Shown here in pieces: positions 38,021 through 47,397 of a stretch of DNA of 64,000 nt. A program made the translations under genes and the position numbers. The notes under the pieces were generated by a model. It had not been told where the DNA came from. It ran no database searches and saw nothing but the letters and a program-made list of their open reading frames with translations. Positions within the stretch are counted from its first letter, which is position 1, and each line of letters begins with the position of its first letter. Source of the DNA: Archangium violaceum (GTDB lineage Bacteria > Myxococcota > Myxococcia > Myxococcales > Myxococcaceae); contig NZ_CP069338.1 of the NCBI RefSeq assembly GCF_016859125.1, positions 6,449,501-6,513,500 of the forward strand, read 5' to 3'.

Positions 38021-39775
38021 GTGACCAAGTCACGCAAGGTGGATGCAGCGGATCCGCTCGCGGATCTACCCGGGTGGGCTCGGAAGCTGGCCCAGAAGTA
38101 CTACACGAAGACCGTCAGCACGTTCCTCCTCTACGGAGCGGTGAGGGACCTCCAGCCCACCACCCAGGAGGATGGCAGCCGGGGGTTCGGCCCCCTGCGC
38201 ACCTTCCTCTCCGAGGAGCTCTTCGGCGGGCGCGACCACGTCCTCTTCTACGATCGCTCGTCCGGCGTGCGCTCCGCCTCTCCGGAGACGCAGAAGGAGC
38301 TGCAGCGGACGATGGCCGGCTATGACGCGCTCTACGGCACGGACTACGCCAAGAGCCTGCCGAGGGATCCGGCCCGGGCGCTGCAGATTCTGGAGAACTT
38401 CCTGCGGATGCGCGTGAGCGAGGGCAAGTCGCTGGCGCTCATCATCGACTTCGCGGAGACGCTGGTGCCGGGCGGGGAGATGAGCCACCTGTCCGCCGAG
38501 GACCGCTTCGTGCTGGCCACGCTGGAGAAGTGGGCGCACGACCCGCAGTTCCTCGCGGGCGACGTGTCCGTGGTGCTGCTGGCGGAGAACCTGGCGGACA
38601 TGTCCCAGCGCCTGACGCGCAACCCCTACGTGGCGCCCATCGAGCTGCCGCTGCCCACGGAGGAGGAGCGGCTCGAGTACGTGCGCTACAAGCTGGAGGG
38701 CAAGAAGCTGGCGGCGGTGTCGGACGTGCCGCTGGCGGGCCTGGCGAAGATGACGGCGGGCCTGTCGCGCATCAACCTGGACCGCGTGCTCACCGAGGCC
38801 CTCGAGCATGGCGTGCGCATCACCTCCGACCTCCTCAAGGAGAAGAAGAAGGAGCTCATCCAGGCCGAGTGCCACGGGTTGCTCGAGTTCATCGAGCCGG
38901 TGCACACGCTGGACGCGGTGGCGGGCCACGCCAAGGCCAAGGAGATGCTGCGCAACGCGGCCAACGCGTTGAAGAAGGGGCGCATCGAGGTGATGCCCAT
39001 GGGCTACCTCGTGAGCGGCCCGGTGGGCACGGGCAAGACGTTCCTCGTGTCCTGCTTCGCGGGAGAGATTGGCATTCCGGTGGTGAAGTTCCTCAACTTC
39101 CGCAGCCAGTGGCAGGGCGTCACCGAGGCCAACCTGGAGAAGATCTTCAACCTGCTCAAGGCGCTCTGGCCGGTGGCGGTGATGGTGGACGAGGCGGACA
39201 CGTTCCTGGGCAACCGCGACTCGGGCGGGGACTCGGGGACGAGCAGCCGCGTGTTCGGCTCCATCGCCTCGTTCATGGGCAACACGGTGTACCGCGGGAA
39301 GATCGTCTGGTTCCTGATGACGGCGCGGCCGGACCTGCTGCCCATCGACCTCAAGCGCCAGGGCCGTGCCGAGGAACACCTCGCGCTCTTCTATCCGGAG
39401 ACGGAAGAGGAGCGGGAGGAGCTCTTCAAGGTGATGCAGAAGAAGACGGGCCTGAAGCTGGAGGTGCCGTCCATCTCCGAGCTGATTCCGACGGGGACGC
39501 GCCAGCTGAGCGGCGCGGACATGGAGGCGGTGCTGGTGCGCACGCGCTTCCGTGCGCTGGCCCAGGGGCGCGAGCAGGCCACGGTGGAGGACCTCAAGGC
39601 TGTCTTCGAGGACTTCGTGCCGCCGAGCTACCCGCTGGAGATCGAGCTGCAGAACCTGGTGGCGGTGCAGGAGTGCACCAGCCGCGAGCTGTTGCCCGAG
39701 AGCTTCCGCCGGCTGGACCGCGACCACATCACCCGGCGCGTGCGCGAGCTGAAGCTGCTGCTCGAGCAGGGGTGA
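38021..39775 (+). CDS. AAA+ ATPase with degenerate first domain
   Basis: 584 aa from GTG 38021 (GGAGGGG site seven bases ahead; GTG 38015 is too close to it). The second half is a full AAA module: Walker A G333-P-V-G-T-G-K-T, Walker B V-M-V-D390-E-A-D, sensor F-L-M-T-A-R, arginine finger region R-Q-G-R. The first half (about 20-250) looks like another AAA fold with hydrophobic Walker-B-like A-L-I-I-D-F-A and sensor-like V-V-L-L-A-E-N but no Walker A at the expected place (L-L-Y-G-A-V-R-D). NSF-like tandem ATPases have a similar shape. Partner unknown; probably a remodelling factor. Confidence 0.85.
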   Translation: MTKSRKVDAADPLADLPGWARKLAQKYYTKTVSTFLLYGAVRDLQPTTQEDGSRGFGPLRTFLSEELFGGRDHVLFYDRSSGVRSASPETQKELQRTMAGYDALYGTDYAKSLPRDPARALQILENFLRMRVSEGKSLALIIDFAETLVPGGEMSHLSAEDRFVLATLEKWAHDPQFLAGDVSVVLLAENLADMSQRLTRNPYVAPIELPLPTEEERLEYVRYKLEGKKLAAVSDVPLAGLAKMTAGLSRINLDRVLTEALEHGVRITSDLLKEKKKELIQAECHGLLEFIEPVHTLDAVAGHAKAKEMLRNAANALKKGRIEVMPMGYLVSGPVGTGKTFLVSCFAGEIGIPVVKFLNFRSQWQGVTEANLEKIFNLLKALWPVAVMVDEADTFLGNRDSGGDSGTSSRVFGSIASFMGNTVYRGKIVWFLMTARPDLLPIDLKRQGRAEEHLALFYPETEEEREELFKVMQKKTGLKLEVPSISELIPTGTRQLSGADMEAVLVRTRFRALAQGREQATVEDLKAVFEDFVPPSYPLEIELQNLVAVQECTSRELLPESFRRLDRDHITRRVRELKLLLEQG

Positions 39776-39790
39776 GTGGCTGGCGCTGGC

Positions 39791-40768
39791 TCATGCGCGC
39801 CAGGAGCGGGCGTCCGCGCCGCTGGTGCGCCGCAGCGCGGCCGTGAGCCAGAGGACGCCGGTCAGCGTTGGACGCCGGACGAGGGCCAGGACTCGGAACC
39901 AGACCCGTCCGGAGCTGTCGACCCACGAAATCCGCGGTGCGCGGGACAGATCCAACCGCAGGTCCCCGGGCAACCGCCGCCACGAGCCCAGGGACAGCGG
40001 CCCCACGCGGCGGCGTATCTGGACTCCGTCCGGCTCGACCCGCAGCTCCCAGTGGGAGAAGGCGTACAGGCTGGTGAAGAGCGCCACCGCGGCGGCGAGC
40101 ATGCCCGTTGCCGCCGCGAACAGCTGGCCTCCCGGCCCGGACGACATGAGCGCGAGCGCCACCACGGGCAGCACCACCAGCAGTCCGGACATCAGGAACA
40201 GCATCGCGAAGGGGCCCCATCCGGCGGGCACCCGGCACCGCCCATCGGGCTCCACCTCCACGCCGCTATCCGGTGGGGGTCGAGGCGGAAGCTCCGCGTC
40301 CGTCGCGGAGAACGTGGCCGCGCCCCACCGCTCACGCACGACCTCCACGTTCCCACCACCGCCCGCTCCCATTCGCACCGGGCCGAACAACGGCGAGAAG
40401 AGCCAGACGGAGTACTGCTCCGCGTGCACCCCGTTGGACAGGGGCCGCAGCTCCACCTCCACCCGGGCGGGGCCCCGCGCCGGCATGAACACCTGCTCGC
40501 CGGTGGACATCACCTGTCCGATGAGCTTCCCGCCCTCGTTCCGCCACAGCAGCAGTCCGCGGCGGCCCAGCTCGGCCACGGCCACCATCAGCACGGCGAA
40601 GGACAGGGACAGCCCCGCCAGCCCGATGAAGAACAGTCGCTTCTGCTGCGAGCCGTCCCCCGGCAGCACCCGCGCCAGCAGGAACACGCCGAGTCCACCC
40701 GCTCCGAGCGCCGCCACATAGCAGATGGCCGCCAGGGCTCGCGAAGGAGGAGGGGGCGTCAGAACCAT
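39791..40768 (-). CDS. Four-helix membrane protein (candidate T6SS immunity)
   Basis: 325 aa from ATG 40768. Helices near 9-32 and 43-65, a loop of about 125 residues, then helices near 190-215 and 225-245, and a cytoplasmic tail with W-x-x-L-P-G-D-L. It overlaps the LysM gene stop by ten bases, so it is translated with it. Genes directly behind membrane-acting T6SS effectors usually encode membrane immunity proteins (for example TsiV2 behind VasX), which fits here, but no sequence family is recognised. Confidence 0.6.
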   Translation of the reverse strand: MVLTPPPPSRALAAICYVAALGAGGLGVFLLARVLPGDGSQQKRLFFIGLAGLSLSFAVLMVAVAELGRRGLLLWRNEGGKLIGQVMSTGEQVFMPARGPARVEVELRPLSNGVHAEQYSVWLFSPLFGPVRMGAGGGGNVEVVRERWGAATFSATDAELPPRPPPDSGVEVEPDGRCRVPAGWGPFAMLFLMSGLLVVLPVVALALMSSGPGGQLFAAATGMLAAAVALFTSLYAFSHWELRVEPDGVQIRRRVGPLSLGSWRRLPGDLRLDLSRAPRISWVDSSGRVWFRVLALVRRPTLTGVLWLTAALRRTSGADARSWRA

Positions 40769-42657
40769 GAGCGGATCCTCTCCGTCACCGACGGCGACAG
40801 TTTGGCCGAGCGCTTGTACGTCATCGTCTTGCCGTCGTTGTAGGCGTCCACGAGCATCTCCACGCGGAGCTCCGTATACAGCACCTGCTTCCGCTGACCT
40901 GGAGGCTGGGGCACGGTGATGGTGATCTCCGTCACCCGGTTGCCCTCCAGCTTGAGGGACGCGCTGCGCTCGTCGAGCAGGCGGTTGCGCCAGTGCTGGT
41001 ACCCGCCCAGGTCCCACGCGGCGCCAATGGTCATGCGCACCTGCGAGCACGTCAGCACCATCGATGGCTTGATGACGATCTGATGCCGCTCCTCGCTGAA
41101 GCTGCCCTCGAACTCGACGAGGGCGAGTGCGTCCTTGAGTCCCTCGAGCTGCCTGGTGGGGTTGTTCTTCCACTCGCGGAACTCACTGGCGGGGTCATCG
41201 CCATCGTTGCCGAAGCGGTTGTTGAGCACCCAGAGCTGGAGCGCGGTGTCATCGAAGTTGCCGAACACCGAGGCGAGGGCCGCTCCCAGGGACACGATGG
41301 CCCCGGCCAGCAGCACCACCACGCCGACGCCCGTCCAGGAGGTGCCCGCGCCGAAGACGATGAGCGAGGCGCCGACCGCCGCCGCCGCGCCTCCCGCCGC
41401 GCCCGCCCCGTAGAGCAGGGCCGCGTCGTAGTCACCCTTGGAGGCGCGGTCCCAGGCGTCCATGCTGCCGGTGACGGCGTCGCACACGCCGGTGATGATC
41501 GCCAGCACCGAGGCCTCGGTGCCCGCGCCGGCCACGCGCATCCACTTGCGCGCCGTGAGCACGGTGGTCACGGACTTGAACTGCTCCAGCATGGCCGCGA
41601 CCGCTCCCACCGCGGAGAGGATCTCCTTGGTGCCCTGCTTCTTGCTCAGCTCGTTGAGCGCGAGCGCCAGGTTGATGGCCTCGAAGGCCTTGTTCAGGAA
41701 ACCGCTGATGCGCTGGGCGTTGGGGGTCTCGTTGAGGCGGATGTGCTCGGGCGTCAGCACGGTGATGGTGAACGTCTGCCGGACGCGCACGATGGTCGTC
41801 GTCTCGTAGAGGTTCACCTTCTTGCGCAGCAGGTCCACCGAGATGCCCCGCACGCGCTGGATGATGAGGTGCTCGATGTACCCCAGCGCCTCTTCCTGCT
41901 TCCACCGGACGATCGTCGGTGCGAACTCGGCGAGCCACTTCCAGAAGGCACCATTGGCCTCCTTCATGATCTTGAAGACGCCGGTCAGCAGGGCCGAGGG
42001 ATCGCTCTTCTCCGCCTTCTTGAGCTCCTGGAGGATGAAGGTGCGGCCCACGTTGGACTCGTTGAAGGCCTCGGTGAGGTCCGCGTAGCACTGGGCCCGA
42101 TCCTCGTCCGCGAGCGTGTCGAACTGGCGCTTGAAGGACTGGATGAGCATCAGGTTCACCAGCTCGCGGCACTTGGACTCGTAGGCCTCGCGTTGGGGCT
42201 GGGCCTCCTTCTCGTAGTCCTCCTGGAACTTCTCGAGCCGGGCCTTGTTGGCACGGCTGCCGTAGGCATCCGCGTCCTGGCTGACCAGGGACCGGGTCCA
42301 CTCCGCGATGGAGAACCAGCTCGCGCGCTCCTTGTCGGACACCCAGGTCATGTACTTGTCGCGCAGCCGGATGTACTCGGCACTGAGCTGCCGGGCGCGT
42401 TTGATGAGGCCGAGGCCATCGGCCGGCTGGCGCTGGAACTTCTGCGGGCCGCCGGTGACTCCCTGGACGCGGGTGGGCGGGCGCGCGGGGATGGCCACCT
42501 CGTCGCCCGGGTAGATGAGCATCGGGTTGGGGCGCTTCTTGCGGAGCGCCGCGTTCTCGGGGGCCTGGTAGAGGGCCTGCCAGTCGTCGACGAACCCGTA
42601 CTTCTCCGCGATGCTGGTCAGGGTATCGCCCTGCTGAACCTTGTGTGTCTTGGGCAT
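40759..42657 (-). CDS. LysM protein with hydrophobic hairpins (candidate T6SS effector)
   Basis: 632 aa. Residues 3-55 form one LysM domain (H-K-V-Q-Q-G-D-T-L-T-S-I-A-E-K-Y), which binds peptidoglycan or acts as a loading module. The middle is helical. At about 410-470 lies a long Ala/Gly/Val-rich hydrophobic block with two likely helices, unusual for a soluble protein. The end has a beta-rich region. No glycosidase, amidase or lipase motif is seen. It starts 18 bases after vgrG and is followed by a membrane-protein gene. LysM-headed effectors that depend on a cognate VgrG are known; a pore-forming mode is inferred from the hydrophobic block. Confidence 0.65.
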   Translation of the reverse strand: MPKTHKVQQGDTLTSIAEKYGFVDDWQALYQAPENAALRKKRPNPMLIYPGDEVAIPARPPTRVQGVTGGPQKFQRQPADGLGLIKRARQLSAEYIRLRDKYMTWVSDKERASWFSIAEWTRSLVSQDADAYGSRANKARLEKFQEDYEKEAQPQREAYESKCRELVNLMLIQSFKRQFDTLADEDRAQCYADLTEAFNESNVGRTFILQELKKAEKSDPSALLTGVFKIMKEANGAFWKWLAEFAPTIVRWKQEEALGYIEHLIIQRVRGISVDLLRKKVNLYETTTIVRVRQTFTITVLTPEHIRLNETPNAQRISGFLNKAFEAINLALALNELSKKQGTKEILSAVGAVAAMLEQFKSVTTVLTARKWMRVAGAGTEASVLAIITGVCDAVTGSMDAWDRASKGDYDAALLYGAGAAGGAAAAVGASLIVFGAGTSWTGVGVVVLLAGAIVSLGAALASVFGNFDDTALQLWVLNNRFGNDGDDPASEFREWKNNPTRQLEGLKDALALVEFEGSFSEERHQIVIKPSMVLTCSQVRMTIGAAWDLGGYQHWRNRLLDERSASLKLEGNRVTEITITVPQPPGQRKQVLYTELRVEMLVDAYNDGKTMTYKRSAKLSPSVTERIRSWF

Positions 42658-42675
42658 GGGACGGTCTTCCTGTCA

Positions 42676-45171
42676 TCAGCCCCGGCCGAGGTTTCCATCC
42701 AGCTTGGGGAAGGAAATCCAATACTTGCCGGGCGGTACGTTCTCGACGCGCGCGCGGCCGTTGGCGTCGACCTTGCCGCTCTTCTTCGTGCCGTCCTCCA
42801 GCTCGATCTCGAACTCCACGTCCTTGAGGGGTTTGCCCTCCTCGTCCTTGAGCTCGAACTCCATGTGGGGCTTCTTCGGGTCGGCGTCGGGGAGCTCCTC
42901 GATGTCCTTGTTCTTGACGGACCTGCCCGACACCGAGCCGGCCCCGAGCAGCTTGACCTTGCCACCCTTCGCCGTGACGGCGGAGCCGTCGAGGGTGATG
43001 GTCTTGCCGGCCAGCGTGATGGCTCCCGACTTCTCGACGCAGAGGTACAGCTTGTCGCCGACGATGACGGAGAACTTGTCCGCCGACAGGCTGAATGTCT
43101 TGGCCAGCCAGCTCGAGGGCTCGACGACGGTCACCTCGGTGTCGAGCCCCGTCTGGGTCTTGGAGTCCTTGCCGACGGTGAGCGTGCAGACCCCGGTGAC
43201 TTCTATCTGGAAATCACCCCCCACCTTCGTCTCCTTGTCCTTGGCGACCGTCTCCTGCCGGCTGCCGAGGACGAGCTCGGTGTGGGCGGCGCCGATCTGC
43301 TCGAGGAACGCCGCGCCCACGGCCTCGTTGTAGGCGAGCGCCACATTGACGATGGAGCCAGCGCCGATGGTGGTGGCCTTGGCCGCGCCCACGCTCTCCG
43401 AAGACGTCTGGAGGACGTCCACCTGGAGCTCCTGGGCCACGGTGATGGACTGATTGCCCTCCACGTCCTCGGAGTGGCTGCCCGACACCGAGGTGGTGCG
43501 GTTGCCCTTCACCAGGAGGGACTGATTGCCCTCGATGAGGCCCGTGTCGTCCAGCTGGACGTTCAGCGTCTGATTTCCCTCGATGGTGCGCTGGCGCTCC
43601 TTCTTCACCAGGAGGTCCTCGTAGCCGACGACGTGCTGGGACTTGTCGTTCTCGGTGACGAGGTCCTCGTCCTTCTGGGCATGGGTGAAGATCTCCTCCT
43701 CACCCGCCGCGTCTTCAATCCGGAACTCGTTGAAGCCGTCGCTGCCCAGGCTGGAGGCGCTCTTGAGCGTGGACTTCGTCTTGTCGTCCGGCAGCGCGTA
43801 GGGCGTGGGGTTGCCCCCGTTGTAGACGGTGCCGGCGATGAGGGGCCTGTCCGGGTTGCCCTCGAGGAAGCGCACCACCACTTCCTGGCCGATGCGCGGC
43901 AGGTACACCGCGCCCCACGCCGGGCCCCCCCATGTCTGGCTCACGCGCACCCAGCACGAGGCCTTGTCGTCCCGCTGGCCCTCCCGGTCCCAGTGGAACT
44001 GCACCTTGATGCGCCCGTGCTCGTCCGTGTGGATTTCCTCTCCCGAGGGCCCCACCACCGTGGCCGTCTGCAAACCCATGAGGTGCGGCACGGCGGTCGT
44101 CCGCCTCGGCCGGAAGGGGACGCTGGATGGCATGCACTTGAAGTGGTTGCGGTACAGGCTGCCTGGCGCCTCGCTGTGTCCGGGGGTCTCCGGCTGCCGG
44201 CCCCAGTGCACCACCTCCACCGCCACGTACTCGCCGGCGTAGGTGCCTTCGTCCTCCACCTCGAAGCGGTAGCCCGCCGTCAGCCGGGGGCAGACTCCCT
44301 CGCCCTCCAGCGTACGTGCCGCCTGCACCGCCTCCTCCAGGCGGACCTTCGCCGCGCCCTTGCCCACCGCGGGCGCCACGTACTCGCCCGGGTAGTCGTA
44401 CACCTCCAGCGCGTCCTGGCCGTTGCTGGAATCCTGCGTCCTGCCCGACACGTCCAGCGCGGGCTTCTCGAAATCGAAGTCCTTGAGGTGCACCTTGCCC
44501 GGCCTCATCCGGTGCACCCGCTGCAGCGAGGACACGAACTCCCCGGTCGCCGCCCGCCGGTCGTTGTCGCGCAGAGGCAGCTTCGCTCCGCCTGGAAGCG
44601 CCTCGTGCACGTTGGGCTTGTCGCCCACCACCATCACGTGCCCGCCCTCGGTGTGCTCGAAGAAGTAGAAGAGGCCCTCCCACTCCATCAGCCGGCTGAC
44701 GAAGGCGAAGTCCGTCTCCCGGTACTGGGTGCAGTACTCGCGCGCCTCGTAGCTGCCGCTCAGCGACAGCTTCACCTGCACGCCACCCTCCTCCAGCACC
44801 GCTTTGACGATTTGCGGCACCGTCCTGCCCTGGAAGATGCGGCTGCGCTTCACCTGGCTCAGCCACCACACCCTGGGGACGACCCACACGCGGTAGCGCC
44901 AGAGCCCGGCTTCCTGGCCCAGCGAGTCCACCGCGCGCACCAGCCCGTGCACGTAGCGAGCGCCGCCATCAGGCAGCTCCACCTTCAGCAGCGCCTCGCT
45001 TCCGAGCATCTCCTGGGCTTCCAGCGGCTCGGGCGCCAGGGGGTGGAAGTCCACTCGGAACTCGTACGGGCGGCTCAGCGCCTCCGTTCCCATGAAACGG
45101 CTGACGACCAGTTGCCCTGGCTCGTGCGGTTTGACCGAGAAAGAGACGGCGGGCGCTCGTGTTCCTGCCAT
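42676..45171 (-). CDS. vgrG: Type VI secretion tip protein VgrG (TssI)
   Basis: 831 aa. The N-terminal gp27-like part (about 1-370) and gp5-like OB fold, with W-V-R-V-S-Q-T-W-G-G and G-N-P-D-R-P-L-I-A-G, are typical. A beta-helix needle of V/T-rich repeats (E-G-N-Q-S-L / S-G-S-H-S-E-D-V-E-G-N-Q) follows. The last 80 residues form a small beta-sandwich (D-E-E-G-K-P-L-K-D-V-E-F, then N-V-P-P-G-K-Y), a transthyretin-like tail that carries effectors in related VgrGs. No other structural T6SS gene is in the window, so this is a satellite (solo) VgrG cluster. Confidence 0.95.
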   Translation of the reverse strand: MAGTRAPAVSFSVKPHEPGQLVVSRFMGTEALSRPYEFRVDFHPLAPEPLEAQEMLGSEALLKVELPDGGARYVHGLVRAVDSLGQEAGLWRYRVWVVPRVWWLSQVKRSRIFQGRTVPQIVKAVLEEGGVQVKLSLSGSYEAREYCTQYRETDFAFVSRLMEWEGLFYFFEHTEGGHVMVVGDKPNVHEALPGGAKLPLRDNDRRAATGEFVSSLQRVHRMRPGKVHLKDFDFEKPALDVSGRTQDSSNGQDALEVYDYPGEYVAPAVGKGAAKVRLEEAVQAARTLEGEGVCPRLTAGYRFEVEDEGTYAGEYVAVEVVHWGRQPETPGHSEAPGSLYRNHFKCMPSSVPFRPRRTTAVPHLMGLQTATVVGPSGEEIHTDEHGRIKVQFHWDREGQRDDKASCWVRVSQTWGGPAWGAVYLPRIGQEVVVRFLEGNPDRPLIAGTVYNGGNPTPYALPDDKTKSTLKSASSLGSDGFNEFRIEDAAGEEEIFTHAQKDEDLVTENDKSQHVVGYEDLLVKKERQRTIEGNQTLNVQLDDTGLIEGNQSLLVKGNRTTSVSGSHSEDVEGNQSITVAQELQVDVLQTSSESVGAAKATTIGAGSIVNVALAYNEAVGAAFLEQIGAAHTELVLGSRQETVAKDKETKVGGDFQIEVTGVCTLTVGKDSKTQTGLDTEVTVVEPSSWLAKTFSLSADKFSVIVGDKLYLCVEKSGAITLAGKTITLDGSAVTAKGGKVKLLGAGSVSGRSVKNKDIEELPDADPKKPHMEFELKDEEGKPLKDVEFEIELEDGTKKSGKVDANGRARVENVPPGKYWISFPKLDGNLGRG

Positions 45172-45254
45172 GGTGCATCCCCTTTTGCCGTTTCAGGGGA
45201 GCGTAATCGGTTGTCTGACAGGCGACAATCGAGCCCGGCTCTTGGTGGACGAGC

Positions 45255-47249
45255 CTACGGCGCCTTCACCACCAGCCGCAGGCCGGTGGGCAAGCGAGTC
45301 GTGTCCTTGATGTTGTTCCAGCGCTTGATGTCCTCGACGGACACGCCGTAGCGCTGGGCGACGCTCCACAGCGACTCTCCCGCGGCCAGCTCGTGCACGC
45401 CGCTGGGGCGGCCCGCGTTGCCGGCGGGGGCGCGCTGGGCGATGACGGTGCCCGCGCGCTCCTCCACCTGCTTGGGGGCGTTGTCCGGCCACAAGTAGAG
45501 CACGGAGCCCACCTTCAGGGCCTTCTTGCTGGCGCGCACCGTCAGGTTGTTCCACTTCCGGATGTCGTCCACGTTCACCTGGAAGCGCTGGGCGATGGCC
45601 CACAGGCTGTCACCCGACTGCACGCCGTAGGTGACGCGCTTGCGGCCGTTGATGGTCTCCGTCTTGATGGGGCCGGTGGCCACCGGACCGCGCGGCGTCC
45701 CCGCAGGCACCTCGTCCTCGGGGCGCAGCACCGACACGCCGCTGCGCCGCGCCTGCGCCACCTTGCGGGCCAGCGCGCTCGCTCCACCGGCCGGTTTGCC
45801 TCCACCGCGCACGGCTGGCACGGGAATCACCAGCTCCGCGTTCACCCTCAGCGTTCGCACGCTCTTGAGCCGGTTCATCTGCAGGATGGCCTCGGGGGCC
45901 GTGCCGTAGGTGAGGGCGATCTGCGACAGCGTGTCGCCTCGCTTCACCTTGTGGACGCGGAAGGTGAGCCGCTCCTTGGGTGACAGGCGCGCGAAGTTCT
46001 CCGCGAACTGCTGGGCCGAGCCCTTGGGCAGGCGCAGGACGTAGGGGTTCTTCGCGGTCGCGGGCGGGGTGCACCAGCGCCGCAGCTCGGGGTTGAGGTC
46101 CTGGATCTGCGCCACGGACACGCCGGCCGCCCGGGCGATGACATCCAGGTCGGTGGCGTCGGTGAGCTTCACCTCGTCGAAGGTGAGGGGCTGCTCGTAG
46201 ACGAACTCCTGCTCGGAGAAGCCGAAGGCCGCGGGGTGCTTGGCGATGAGCGCCGCGGCGATGAGCTTGGGCACGTAGTGCCGCGTCTCCAGCGCCAGTC
46301 CCTTCTCCGCGGGGGAGGAGATGGCCCAGAAGTCGTTCGTGCCCAGCCGCTCCATCAACCGCCGCACCCGGCCGCTGCCCGTGTTGTAGCCCGCCCACGC
46401 CAGGTACCAGTGGCCCAGCTCGGCGTAGAGGTCCTTCAGGTAGCGCGCGGCGGCGTAGGTGGCCTTGATGGGATCCCTGCGCTCGTCCACCCAGAAGTCC
46501 TGGCGCAGCCCGTACTGGCGGCCGGTGCTGGCGATGAACTGCCAGGGTCCGGAGGCGTGCGCCCACGAGTAGGCGGTGGGGGAGAAGCCGCTCTCGATCA
46601 TCGCCAGGTACACCGTGTCACGAGGCAGCCCGTGGGCCTCGAGGATGGGCTGCATCACCGGCAGGTAGCGCGTGGAACGGCTCACCCACTTGCTGAACCA
46701 CTTGCGGCCCGGCCCCTGGAAGAACTGGATGTACTGGGCCACCAGCGGCTGCATCTCCACCGGGATGTCGTAGCGGGCCTGCACCCGCGAGACGTCGAAG
46801 TTGGAGAGGTCCGTCATGAGCGGCAGCTCGCCGGTCTCCTCGTCCTCGCGGAAGGTGGGCTCCTCCAGCGCGTCCAGCATGCGCAGGCGCAGCGGGTTGG
46901 CCATGCCCAGGCGGCGCAGCGACTGGAGCACCTCGGCGTTGGGCCGGGCGCCGGGATCCAACGTGGCCCCCTCCAGGGCCCGCAGCTCCTCGAGCTCGGT
47001 GGACTCCTCCGAGGCCTCGTCCTCCTCGGCGGCCCCGGCGTCCTCGGTGGGCTCGTTCGCCAGATCCTTGAGGATCTCCTCGGCGGATTGGATGGGGACC
47101 GCGGGCTCCTGGGCGGCGCCCGCTACGCGCATCGGCTTGTCTTCGGCGCCGGGCGCCCGCATGGCGGGGGGGACCGAGGGCGTCGGCACCGCGTCCCTGG
47201 ACGGCGGGACGGAGGCGAGAACCAGGAGGAGCAGGCTGAAGGGCGGCAT
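45255..47249 (-). CDS. MltD-type lytic transglycosylase with three LysM repeats
   Basis: 664 aa from ATG 47249. Signal peptide, an acidic Ala/Glu-rich spacer (about 60-150), then a family 1 lytic transglycosylase domain: catalytic Glu in I-E-S-G-F-S-P, A-S-G-P-W-Q-F-I, and W-Y-L-A-W-A-G-Y-N-T-G. Three LysM units follow (K-R-G-D-T-L, Q-S-G-D-S-L, A-A-G-E-S-L). It cuts peptidoglycan between MurNAc and GlcNAc with anhydro-product formation, for wall turnover. It is placed upstream of vgrG by 83 bases and may help T6SS assembly, but it also fits general growth. Confidence 0.9.
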   Translation of the reverse strand: MPPFSLLLLVLASVPPSRDAVPTPSVPPAMRAPGAEDKPMRVAGAAQEPAVPIQSAEEILKDLANEPTEDAGAAEEDEASEESTELEELRALEGATLDPGARPNAEVLQSLRRLGMANPLRLRMLDALEEPTFREDEETGELPLMTDLSNFDVSRVQARYDIPVEMQPLVAQYIQFFQGPGRKWFSKWVSRSTRYLPVMQPILEAHGLPRDTVYLAMIESGFSPTAYSWAHASGPWQFIASTGRQYGLRQDFWVDERRDPIKATYAAARYLKDLYAELGHWYLAWAGYNTGSGRVRRLMERLGTNDFWAISSPAEKGLALETRHYVPKLIAAALIAKHPAAFGFSEQEFVYEQPLTFDEVKLTDATDLDVIARAAGVSVAQIQDLNPELRRWCTPPATAKNPYVLRLPKGSAQQFAENFARLSPKERLTFRVHKVKRGDTLSQIALTYGTAPEAILQMNRLKSVRTLRVNAELVIPVPAVRGGGKPAGGASALARKVAQARRSGVSVLRPEDEVPAGTPRGPVATGPIKTETINGRKRVTYGVQSGDSLWAIAQRFQVNVDDIRKWNNLTVRASKKALKVGSVLYLWPDNAPKQVEERAGTVIAQRAPAGNAGRPSGVHELAAGESLWSVAQRYGVSVEDIKRWNNIKDTTRLPTGLRLVVKAP

Positions 47250-47331
47250 GGTCACCTGGAGGCCGGCTGCCGGGTGGGCCGGGTTGATTGGGGTCTCAAG
47301 TGTTCGATGCTTTTCAATCCGCTCAAACAAG

Positions 47332-47393
47332 CATCCAGGCGGGCCATCTTCCCTCCGGACGCTTTAAGCGGGAAGAATCGTACCGCCTGGATG
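47332..47393 (-). terminator. 11-bp stem-loop between cytochrome and transglycosylase genes
   Basis: CATCCAGGCGG (47332-47342) and CCGCCTGGATG (47383-47393) are perfect complements, with a second nested pair CTTCCC / GGGAAG inside. It begins 5 bases past the cytochrome gene stop (minus strand) and is followed on that strand by CTTGTTT. A terminator for the cytochrome gene is the simplest reading. Confidence 0.5.
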
Positions 47394-47397
47394 TGTT

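Noticed and set aside
45172-45254. Weak sigma-70-like boxes (TTGTCG, 17 bases, TACGCT) before vgrG
   Set aside because: Only 4 and 3 of 6 consensus bases match, which is not enough in this genome type.
40993-45351. Open frame of 1452 codons on the plus strand
   Set aside because: It lies antiparallel to vgrG and the LysM gene, which have clear domains. Its product is low-complexity His/Arg/Leu/Val sequence from mirrored codon bias.
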